The translations under genes were made by a program, and so were the position numbers. The notes beneath the pieces are model-generated. The model was not told the DNA's origin, searched no databases, and worked only from the letters and a program-made list of their open reading frames with translations. From contig NC_134508.1 of assembly GCF_027942865.1 (NCBI RefSeq), positions 36,515,466-36,579,465 of the forward strand: a stretch of 64,000 nt of DNA, written 5' to 3'. How positions within the stretch are numbered: the stretch's first letter is position 1; the number at the start of each line of letters is the position of its first letter. Below are positions 34,463-64,000 of the stretch, piece by piece. The DNA is from Odontesthes bonariensis. Its lineage: Eukaryota; Chordata; Actinopteri; Atheriniformes; Atherinopsidae.

Positions 34463-35404
34463 ATGGATCTGTGTGTGACCATCAAAGGGGTCTCCTTCCT
34501 CTTGCAAACAGGTATGGGCATCTTGGGGAACACTGTGGTGCTTTTGGCATATGCCCACATCATCTGCACCGAACCCAAGCTCCTTCCTGTAGACATGATC
34601 CTGTGCCACCTGGCCTTCGCCAACCTGATGCTGCTACTGACCCGCTGTGTCCCTCAGACCATGAGCGTGTTTGGGCTGAGGGACCTTCTGAATGATCCCG
34701 GGTGTAAGGTGGTGATCTACGCCTACCGGATCGGCCGGGCTCTGTCAGTGTGCATCACCTGCATGCTCAGTGTTTTTCAGGCAGTGACCATCGCCCCTGC
34801 TGGGCCCCGCTTGTCCAGGTTGAAACCTGCACTTCCCTCCCTTGTCCTCCCCACCTTTGCAGGGCTGTGGTTCCTCAACATGGCCATTTGCATCGCAGCC
34901 CCTTTCTTCTCCATGGCTCCACGTAACGGCACAGTCCCTGCCTTTACCCTCAACCTCGGCTTCTGTCATGTGGACTTCAGAGACAGCCTGTCGTATGTTA
35001 TCAATGGAGTGGCTGTCTCTGGAAGGGATTTTGTATTTGTTGCCCTGATGGTGGGCTCCAGCGGTTACATCCTTCTGCTTCTCCACCGCCACAACCATCA
35101 GGTGAGAGGAATTCGACGCTCTCAGGGCGGCGGGGCAGAGACCAAGGCAGCCAAAACAGTGGTGACCCTGGTGGTTCTCTATGTGGTCTTTTTTGGCATT
35201 GATAATGTGATCTGGATCTACATGTTGACAGTGTCAAACGTGTCACCAGTGGTGGCTGACATGAGGGTGTTCTTCTCATCCTGCTATGCCTTTCTCAGCC
35301 CCTACTTCATCATCTCCTCCAACAAGAAGGTCAAGGGCAGGATTGTGTGCGCATCTGAGCACGATGGACCATCAGTGGACACTCAAGAGTCAAATGTCAA
35401 ATAA
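34463..35404 (+). CDS. ora1: V1R-like olfactory receptor class A (ORA1-like)
   Basis: A single coding exon encodes 313 residues of a seven-transmembrane ORA/V1R-like chemoreceptor. I start at ATG 34463 (MDLCVTIKGV); the GTG at 34451 in the same frame is not a plausible eukaryotic start and lies in the splice acceptor. The first helix follows at once (about 9-31, LGNTVVLLAYAH). Landmarks are GCKVVIYAYRIGRALSVCIT after helix 3, a likely C81-C168 disulphide, N155-GT glycosylation, and KAAKTVVTLVVLYVVFFGID in helix 6. The C-terminal tail is short. It resembles the fish ORA1 (V1R1) protein as I remember it, which begins the same way. A variant ATTAAA at 35754-35759 may be its polyadenylation signal. 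Confidence 0.9.
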   Translation: MDLCVTIKGVSFLLQTGMGILGNTVVLLAYAHIICTEPKLLPVDMILCHLAFANLMLLLTRCVPQTMSVFGLRDLLNDPGCKVVIYAYRIGRALSVCITCMLSVFQAVTIAPAGPRLSRLKPALPSLVLPTFAGLWFLNMAICIAAPFFSMAPRNGTVPAFTLNLGFCHVDFRDSLSYVINGVAVSGRDFVFVALMVGSSGYILLLLHRHNHQVRGIRRSQGGGAETKAAKTVVTLVVLYVVFFGIDNVIWIYMLTVSNVSPVVADMRVFFSSCYAFLSPYFIISSNKKVKGRIVCASEHDGPSVDTQESNVK

Positions 35405-36471
35405 CTCTGACTCTGTCTTGACAGCCTACTGAGGCTGAGACCATCTTCATACTTTGAGCATCTTTACACACGTGGCTGGTTTTTAGGAATATGATGTGAC
35501 CCTTATATGTGCTAAGATTAAAAAGTAGTATAGAATATGGTCAAATTAGAATTGTAAATACACTGCTGTATGCACTTACAATTTGATTTGTGTCAATTAG
35601 TAATTTCAGCATCAGTTGAATGTAATTTTTGTCATGCAAAAGAAATTTACAGACTGCTAAAGGTGCAATGGTGTCTTGTTTAAGTGCTTTCTTGTTCACA
35701 ATTTAAAACAATTTAAAGCAGCTCTATCAGCTGGACTCGATGAGCCTTGTGATATTAAAGTAACCCATGAATGTAAGCGGCTGATTAATCAATACTGAAA
35801 ACAACTGTGGCTTGCACTTCTAACCATTGTTATCATGACAAAGGCCCAAACCAAACTGTCAAACCAAACTTTTTTTTTATGCGCTCTGATTGGCGAAAAA
35901 AATTAAACTTTGCGTAAAGAATTCCTACGTTTGACTGCTCAGGCAACATTTTTCTGCTACCGGTGTGCACGATTCATCAGTCACATCGTCATATTAATAT
36001 GTATACACCAATTTATTGATCTAATCTGTCCGATAATTCTGCTGGATCATCTTCTAACAAACACATCAGTACGCTGAACGGTTTTGAATGTGCCTTCAAA
36101 AGTTCATTTTTGTCCTGGAAGGTAGTACGCAGGGAATATAAATGTTCTCATCACAACAAAGTCAACCCCGGAAAAAGGAAGTAGCAGAATTAGCTGAAAG
36201 TACAGAACAGCTAAAATAAATATGTTAGGAAAACAGACAATTGCGAATGAGGGCATTTGTTGAAATATAACTTTTACAAGTTAACATTATGGTCAGAACG
36301 TTTCTGAAGCCGTAAAACACAGCATATGAGGCTCTTGTTGAACTCAGTTTCACAGCAAGACGCTGCAACGCCCGAGAAACTGATGACAGGAAAGTGTTTA
36401 AACACCTTTTTGTGATGATCACCAATTTTTTTTTCCAGTTTGTGCTACATCCAGTGTACTGTGTGTTCTCA
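35405..36471. other. ora1 3' flank and phtf1 promoter region
   Basis: There is no coding sequence. The first part is ora1 3'UTR. Toward phtf1 there is an inverted CCAAT box (CTGATTGGCG, about 35886-35895). A donor-like CTCAG/GTAAGT at 36472/36473 and an acceptor TTTACAG at 36535 could frame a small phtf1 5'UTR intron. The start site cannot be placed exactly. Confidence 0.4.
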
Positions 36472-36719
36472 GGTAAGTCGTTTTATTGACTCTGACGCCG
36501 TCGTTTGTCTACTTGTTATTGGTTCGTGTTTACAGGTGCTCCGAACAGCGGCTTCTCAGCTAATTTTACACTTGGTTTTCTTAGTTTTGCCTTTGTATTT
36601 ATTTTCTTATCAGCTCCATTCTGTCTGTCCAGTGAACAAATCTGGATTTCTGCCCAGTTTTCCTCTCGCTGCTGTGAAATCACATGATCTGAGTTCACTG
36701 GTTCCTGTTTCTGACGGCC

Positions 36720-47172
<10,453 letters not shown>

Positions 47173-47885
47173 TGTGAAGACGACAAGCTACTTACAGTCG
47201 GACACTGGAGTCTTGAAACTGTCTGCTGCAGATGCCTTCTCAAATACAAAAAGTGCACAAACCTACTGACATTATATTTTATTGACTCTGCCTTCAAGCT
47301 TTAACATCAGTCATTCACAAGCCAGAGATGCTCTGACAATCACTCACACGCCATTATGGGCTGCTCAGCTGATCCGGCATTAAAGTTTCCATCAGCCATG
47401 CCACTAACGCTGTGCCTAACCTCTGCCCCCTGCATATTCCTCTGTTGGTGGTTTAATATAGCAGCAAGCTGGCGTCTGAGACCATTTCAAACTTCTGTGG
47501 CATCCAGATTCACATATGTGTCTTGTACAGATGTGTAGACTCGAAATGATGGGTAAATGCTGATAATGTACATAGTCATTTTTTAGAAAAAGGAAATGCT
47601 AAGGAGGCCGTTGCTATCTCAAGCCGGAATGGCAAAATGTACTAAGTGATTTTTTTTTTTTTTTTTTTTTGATAGGACTTTTAACCTTTTGTATAGCTAA
47701 GGGAGAGGGTATGATTGTTTATGCTTTATTTATTCAGGGTCCAGTTTCAGCTGATGGACTTGTATGGTACTTGTAAATAGTTCTTTGACCACTGCCTTTT
47801 CTATGGAGGACCATTGTTGAATGAAATAATTATGCAAAAGATTATAAATGTTTGATAGAGAGGAATAAATTGTTTTCCATCCAAA
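47173..47885 (+). terminator. phtf1: phtf1 3'UTR with polyadenylation signal
   Basis: The region after the phtf1 stop has no gene. AATAAA at 47864-47869 is the best signal, giving a 3'UTR of about 700 bases and cleavage near 47885. A poly-T tract lies at about 47651-47671. Confidence 0.6.
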
Positions 47886-47959
47886 GATGTTGGTGTTAGT
47901 TTTTAAATTCCGTCCACCTCTTCTGACAAAGCAGCGCCTGATCCTCTGCAGAGCCTTTC

Positions 47960-48264
47960 TGATTTTTGTTCTCGGTGCTTTTGAGTTGATAACAGGGCTG
48001 TGCTGTGGCGTGCGCTGCCCTAGATCTACTCTCAGCTTTACGGTAGGGAGGGGGGGCTCTGACGTAGAGGTGCACCTCCATTCTGAGAAAGACACCAGCG
48101 GCCGAGGACTCATCAGCATCAAGGACAGGCCAACCAGACTGGCTCCTCCGGCCGCAGCGGCGGAAACAAAACTCCCGGCCTGGCGGATCCGGAGGTTTAG
48201 CAGAGCACTCAGGCGTCCGCAGAGGCGCTACGGGCTGCAGGAGTCACGTTTTCTTACCGATCAG
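47960..48264 (+). promoter_or_regulatory. pfkfb2: pfkfb2 CpG-rich promoter and non-coding first exon
   Basis: This segment is markedly richer in CG and GC than its surroundings (GGCCGCAGCGGCGGAAAC, GGCGGATCCGGAGG) and ends in a donor CGATCAG/GTAACA (48264/48265). The acceptor TCTCATCTTCAG ends at 48602, so the second exon (48603-48754) carries the start ATG. No TATA box was seen, in keeping with a CpG-island promoter. It begins only about 100 bases past the phtf1 polyadenylation site. Confidence 0.55.
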
Positions 48265-48401
48265 GTAACAAAAACATAGACAGTACACGTTGCGCTACAG
48301 GAGATCTGTCTTGTACGGGTTATGTTTGATGTGGTCAATATAACATCAGACTGTTGACCCACATTCAGGATGGCGTTGTTTGCATCAGCGCTGCTTTAAG
48401 A

Positions 48402-48415
48402 CGGGGGGGGGGGGG
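48402..48415 (+). repeat. Poly-G run in pfkfb2 5'UTR intron
   Basis: An uninterrupted run of about a dozen G (GACGGGGGGG onward) sits within the first intron of pfkfb2. It is a plausible G-quadruplex former and a likely site of length variation or sequencing error. Confidence 0.6.
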
Positions 48416-48666
48416 GTTGTAGCACAGATGATGTGGCAGCAGCGCCTTTCCTCCTCATCCTCAGCTCCCCTGCTTCCGATTGTCCAATCAATGTTGCCAG
48501 GGATACATAAAGCCACATCCATAACGATTCATTTCTGTTGCATGCATGGAGGTAATCCTTTACATGTAGCCTAGCTCTCTTTTGGTTTTCTCTCATCTTC
48601 AGACCAGATCGAGCTGCGTCTCTGTGAAGGAGCGCAGATTTTTAAAAACTGAGATCAATTTTCAAC

Positions 48667-59645
<10,979 letters not shown>

Positions 59646-60590
59646 GTGACAGTTGGACCCTCTTCCTCCCGTTTTTATGGCACAGTGTGCACAAGTACTG
59701 GAGTCATTCACGACTCTAAAGATGGAAATATTTGTCTCTTTATTTCTTTTTCCTCCACATTGTTGAAGATGTTAAGACTACAGGATAAAAAAGTAAATAA
59801 GTAAATTGCTGGTAAAGTATCATGTTCCTATTTATCTCAAGCGCTCTGTCTTTATGCTGCATGCTGAGGCTTTGCATTAGTATCATAAACACTTTTGCAT
59901 GTGCACCAGAAGAAATGAGTCAACCAGAACATGCTGCATTACAGAAATGGTGTTCCATTGTCTTTGTAAATAGAGCAATGCCTTACTGGACTTCGTACAT
60001 ATTGACAGAATTAGCCTCTCCATATGCCACAGAATGTAATTAAGACAATTTATGCATTATTATCATGCAAATCAATTTTCACTATAAATGATAGTTTAGA
60101 AATATTTTTGTAATAAATATCTGCGTATATATAGTTGTGATTCTTGTTGACTGGATTCTTATGCCATCATCTATTACGTCTTAAGAGAATGTAGTCAGGC
60201 TCTTTTATCCTTCCTTTTGTTCTGGGAGCACTTTCTGTTTTATGAGCCGTTAGAAAATAAAATATATCTCTGGTCTATACACCAACAGTAGGGAAAGAAA
60301 TTTAGTGTCGCAGCAAATACAAAACCCCAGACGTTCATTTACTTGTAAGAATTATGCACAACAAAACAAAAAATACCTTCATGTTAGCTTTTTGTGTTCA
60401 TAATATCAAACTGTCTGGAATGTGTTTTCAAGTATTTTTCTCCACTGACACAAAAATCTTTATATTTTAATAGAGGCTGAGGTCAAAGTTTTGGTTCATG
60501 AATTTGCTATGTTTGACTGTTGATAAGTTATTGACTTGCTCAAAGCGGCCTTCTGTGCCTTTAAAGCAGACAATAAAAGTGAATTTTGAA
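59646..60590 (+). terminator. pfkfb2: pfkfb2 3'UTR with several polyadenylation signals
   Basis: No gene follows the stop codon. AATAAA occurs at 60112-60117 and 60572-60577, with another near 60255. The distal one would give a 3'UTR of about 950 bases. Short open frames within it (for example 59822-60043) are not credible genes. Confidence 0.55.
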
Positions 60591-61085
60591 GGATGAGAAT
60601 TTTGTTTGCTTCTTTTTTATTTTTAGAGTGAACTACTCTTCTTTTTCAAACTGAATAAGCATTGCAACACATTTTAAGCACTAACTTGTAACAAACTTTG
60701 ATCACTTCTAAAAAACTATGTGGTCCAGAGTAAAATGTCAGAGTTACCTGTTTGCAGTAACTACAGCCTATAAATGTTTTGCTACTGATATGTATCGACC
60801 TGTAAGGTCAGCCACCTATGACTGCCTCTGATCAGAAACATCAAATTCACCTTGTTTACCTAGAAAACATTTTTCAGCCAGAATTAGAAATTGTTTCTAT
60901 CATAGTAAGAAGACACAGCTACTTTTTTGTTTTGCTCAATCCCTCTATCACTGTGTTGATTAAAAAAACAAAACACACACACACTTAGTAAGTGAAAAAT
61001 TATAGCCAAATACTGTAACTGTTTTACATATCCAGCAAAATGTGGGTCATAGACGCTTTAGAAAAACTACCCATAGCCATTTTAC
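60591..61085. other. Short intergenic spacer between pfkfb2 and yod1
   Basis: AT-rich spacer without coding sequence. A short CA run lies near 60973-60984. Nothing else was recognised. Confidence 0.5.
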
Positions 61086-61387
61086 GGGAGGCCGTGGCTC
61101 AGTGGTTAGAGTCGGTCGTCCAATAACCGGAAGGTTGGCAGGTTCCATTCCCACTCTTGCCTCTCAAAAATTGGTGGAACTGACAGCTCTCCAGCAGTCC
61201 ACCTCCTTGTCATGGCTGAGGTGCCCTTGAGCAAGGCACCATACCCCCATGCTCCCCGGGCGCTGTGAATGGCTGTCCACTGCTCCAGGTTGGCATCTGT
61301 CTCTGAGTGTGTGACCCTGTGCATGTGTGCGGAGTACAAATTTCATATGTATGCATGACCAATAAATCTGATCTTAATCTTAATCTC
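61086..61387 (+). mobile_element. tRNA-derived SINE
   Basis: The head has a polymerase III A box (TGGCTCAGTGG, 61095-61105) and a B box (GGTTCCATTCC, 61141-61151), spaced as in tRNA genes. The body contains GAGCAAGGCACCATACCCCC and CTCCCCGGGCGCTGTGAATG, blocks I recall from common teleost SINEs. It ends with AATAAATCTGATC and a short TTAATC repeat. It is not a functional tRNA, because the anticodon arm and acceptor pairing are lost. No clear flanking duplication was found. Confidence 0.8.
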
Positions 61388-61605
61388 TCTACATCTCATC
61401 TGCGTGTGATTGATGAACAAACTTTGCACCGTCTGTACAGACTCTTCATTATATGAGTATACAGGACAATATATGTTATGTATTTCTAGTTATTTTGTTA
61501 AGCAGCACTTCTATGGAAAATTCTACAATTGCAAATCTGCCAACTAAAAATCGTTTTGCCTGATTGTGGCACACAATGTGCTTAGAAGCTGACGAGGGAG
61601 CGTCA

Positions 61606-61687
61606 TGACGTCATTGAGACGTACGGTGACATCAGTCCTCACTAGATGTTTATTGTTTGAGGCAGAAAGGGCTGCAGTCAACTGCAG
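61606..61687 (+). promoter_or_regulatory. yod1: yod1 promoter with CRE and non-coding first exon
   Basis: A palindromic CRE (TGACGTCA, 61606-61613) is followed by further TGACATCA-like sequence near 61628-61635. A strong donor CTGCAG/GTAAGA (61687/61688) would end a short non-coding exon. The matching acceptor TGTTTTTTCAG ends at 62988, giving a 1.3-kb 5'UTR intron. The start site is presumably within about 61630-61660. Confidence 0.5.
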
Positions 61688-62649
61688 GTAAGAAAATAAA
61701 ACAACTTACCTTGCCTTTTTTTTTTTTTTAAGAGTTCCCTCCGTGTAAAGCTTTATGAGTTTACAAATTAATGATTCATCAAAGACTGAACGGATGTGGG
61801 AAACTTTAACTTTAATTGTGTAGTTGTCGTTAAGTTTATGGCTAGGTTAGCCTGCTAACGTTAGCAGATGATAACCGCTTTGATTAGCTAGTCTGAACGT
61901 AAACGTGTCTCTCAAAGTGTACAAGTGTATTTATGTCATAAATTTTCAGGATAACACTCTCTGGTTCTTTGACTCTAATGTTGTCATAATTAATGTTTGT
62001 TTGACATAACTAAATTTGCTTGCTTAATGGGGGTTTCTTAGCTTAGCTTGCTATCTGTTACCCGTTGAACGAAGTCGTCGACGTTAACTGGAACAAAGAA
62101 GCTAAAACAAAGCAAAACTGCAGTCTGGTGTTTTACTATTGTACCGCTCGTCAGCAGTTCAGTTGTTATGTAGGCCTTTTTGGATAACGGCATTTTCTTT
62201 CAACTATCAGCATAATTTAGGGACTCTGCAATGTGTACTACTGGTGATCAGTTAGCATTAGCTGCACCAAGCTTTCATGGCTTGCTGCTACAGTATAAAG
62301 TTTTAGCCGCGTTCCTCAAAATAGACAGTTTTAGACTAAGCTGTATGGCGGAAACATCTTATTTTGTAAGAGATAAAACAAATTACGTATTGTCAAACAT
62401 AATTCTTATCATCACTTATAATCAGTGTTATGACTTATTTTCAGCATTTAAAAACGCATTTATGTGTCTTTCAAGTATTTAATGGAGAACTTTGAATAAC
62501 AACAAAAGAAATTGGTGCACTGCCTAATCAATATTAATGATGATGATAATAATGATGATAAAGTCACAATGATGTACTACCTCTAGCTTTGCTTATGGCA
62601 CACATTTAGTTTAAAATTGTGATAAACGTATGCAATGAGTATTCATTTT

Positions 62650-62965
62650 CCTACAGAGTTGCATACATTTTTCACCCAGATCAAATATTTATGATGGGAA
62701 AGCCATCCTCTCAAGCACACCTCAAAGATTTTCTATGGGGTTATGGTTTGGACTGTGGTGGAAATCCACGTGTAAAAAATAAAGTCTCATGCTCCTTGAA
62801 CCACTCGTTCACAATTTGAGCCCAGTAAGTCTTGGCATTGTCATCTTGGAATTTGCTTTTGCCATCAGTGTAGAAAACAATCCATAGTGGAAATACCTGA
62901 TCATGAATGAAGTATCTCCAAGTAGTCAACTTGTCAATGTGTATTGGCAAATCATGCAATAGAAA
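62650..62965 (-). mobile_element. Tc1-like transposon fragment in yod1 5'UTR intron
   Basis: On the minus strand a broken transposase remnant can be read: KFQDDNAKTYWAQIVNEWFK and EHETLFFTRGFPPQSKP. This matches the Tc1 catalytic block in which a QDN-A-H motif is followed by WPPQSPDLNP. The nucleotide text (CTTGGCATTGTCATCTTGGA, AAGTCTCATGCTCCTTGAAC) also matches, from memory, an abundant fish Tc1-like element. Both ends are missing and the proline-rich motif is degraded, so it cannot be active. Confidence 0.75.
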
Positions 62966-62993
62966 TTTAACATCACATGTTTTTTCAGGCAGG

Positions 62994-63201
62994 ATGTTGC
63001 GACTTCGCTGTAAGACCAAAAATGGGAGCCACCTTATGCAGGGCTTGACTCATCAGTCCTGTGTGCAGGAGCTTAAGAGCAAGGTGGAGGAGCTGACAGG
63101 GATCCCCTGTGATGTGCAGAAAATAATGGTTGGTTACCCACCGTCCAGTCTTGATCTTCGAAATGGAGATGCTCATCTAAAGGACTACCCAATCAAATCA
63201 G
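62994..63201 (+). CDS. yod1: YOD1 (OTU1 deubiquitinase), first coding exon, partial
   Basis: The exon runs from the acceptor at 62988, with ATG at 62994, to the donor TCAG/GTTTGT (63201/63202). It encodes the first 69 residues: MLRLRCKTKNGSHLMQGL, VQELKSKVEELTGIPCDVQK and VGYPPSSLDLRNGD, ending at LKDYPIKSG in phase 1. This is the UBX-like domain with which YOD1 binds p97/VCP. The catalytic OTU domain and C-terminal zinc finger must lie in an exon beyond the window. YOD1 trims ubiquitin chains from substrates in ER-associated degradation. The human gene also neighbours PFKFB2, which supports both calls. The N-terminal glycine/proline-rich extension of the human protein is absent from this start. 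Confidence 0.88.
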
Positions 63202-64000
63202 GTTTGTTTCAGACAGCGAAAAAATGTACACGTGAACCAAATTCTTTTAATAGACAGCTTTTTTTAGGATTTAAAGGGTTTTAGAATAATTAGTCTGCAA
63301 AACTAAACTATGGAAAGTGATTTAATTATTCATAGCACCTGGAAATAATTTATTATTGATTTTTGTTTTCATTGATTAATGCTTTTAGAACCCAAATTAA
63401 ATTTAGCTCACCTCCCATTGTATTGTGAAAAATGTTTGCTATTGGCTGATCTGACCTTTTTCCCCATCTCATGGAAACACATCATATCTCCATTTAAATA
63501 GAAATTTCAGGTTAAATTATATTTTTATATATAGCTACACATTATAAGACCTTTCTATATTAGAAAGAAACATGGTGCTCCGTGCATCATAATTGGTGGT
63601 CCCCCAGCAATCTGGTGTTAAAAGCGCTATAATTAAAGAATGTTTCATAGATTAATTAGCATCATCTACAAGCAAAATTTAAGTCTACTGTTAAAAGTGG
63701 AAACAGTATCAGCCCCCTGCTGGTTACACATGAGACGAGCTTCGTATTTGAAGGTCCTGCCTCCCAGAAACGAGAAGTATGCCTGCACTCTGATGCCCCT
63801 TCGTAACTGAGGCACTTCTGGTGCTGGTTTGTTGCCGGTGCTTAATGCTAAACCAGTTCTTTGCATTTCAACCCATACAAAAGCAGCTCTTAGATAATAA
63901 AACTAATTTTAGAGCAGCACCAACTCTTACCAGGACTAGAACCAAGAACCACTTTTGTCTTTCCAACACGTTTCGAAAAACAGAGCTAGCCTGGCTTCTG
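63202..64000 (+). other. yod1: yod1 intron, running off the window
   Basis: I see no OTU-domain exon before the end. The last 150 bases (about 63845-64000, with GCAGCACCAACTCTTACCAG and ACGTTTCGAAAAACAGAGCT) resemble a teleost interspersed repeat I cannot name. Confidence 0.5.

Noticed and set aside
34745-35098. 117-codon frame antisense to ora1
   Set aside because: Shadow of the GC-rich ora1 coding sequence on the opposite strand.
47356-47538. 60-codon frame after the phtf1 stop
   Set aside because: Lies inside the phtf1 3'UTR with no homology.
61095-61151. Functional tRNA gene
   Set aside because: A and B boxes are present but the cloverleaf does not close and the body continues as a SINE.
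62741-63019. 92-codon minus-strand frame as a gene
   Set aside because: It is a chance fusion of the Tc1 remnant with the antisense of yod1 coding sequence.

Overview
The window looks like nuclear DNA of a teleost fish, most likely a percomorph. It carries spliced vertebrate genes with GT-AG introns, two fish-type V1R-like (ORA) olfactory receptor genes, and several interspersed repeats of the kind seen in teleost genomes. There is no operon organisation, CRISPR array or other prokaryotic feature.

Layout. About 1-30000 is gene-poor and AT-rich. Its main content is one almost full-length LINE (6899-10872) with a perfect 25-bp target-site duplication, a TTAA-flanked MITE (13449-13822) and several older repeat fragments. 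From about 30450 the window is genic. Two single-coding-exon chemoreceptor genes sit head-to-head about 3 kb apart: an ora2-like gene on the minus strand (30451-31416) and an ora1-like gene on the plus strand (34463-35404). Three plus-strand genes follow: phtf1 (16 coding exons, 36720-47172), pfkfb2 (15 coding exons, 48667-59645) and the first coding exon of yod1 (62994-63201, running off the end).

Gene models were assembled by hand from splice signals, reading phase and remembered family proteins. All phtf1 phases close, giving 691 residues. All pfkfb2 phases close, giving 528 residues. In pfkfb2 the bisphosphatase residues H258, E327 and H392 and the PFKFB2-specific phosphosites S466 and S483 fall on the textbook numbers, which strongly supports both the model and the paralogue call. 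A yod1 neighbour also fits, because PFKFB2 and YOD1 are neighbours in human.

The genes do not form one pathway. ora1 and ora2 are chemosensory GPCRs that share an intergenic region. phtf1 encodes an ER multi-pass membrane protein. pfkfb2 encodes the bifunctional enzyme that sets fructose-2,6-bisphosphate. yod1 encodes a p97-associated deubiquitinase. The most useful observations are the matching 5'UTR introns of the two ora genes, the alternative 3' end of pfkfb2, and several small transposon insertions close to splice sites. I did not find a clearly new biological system.
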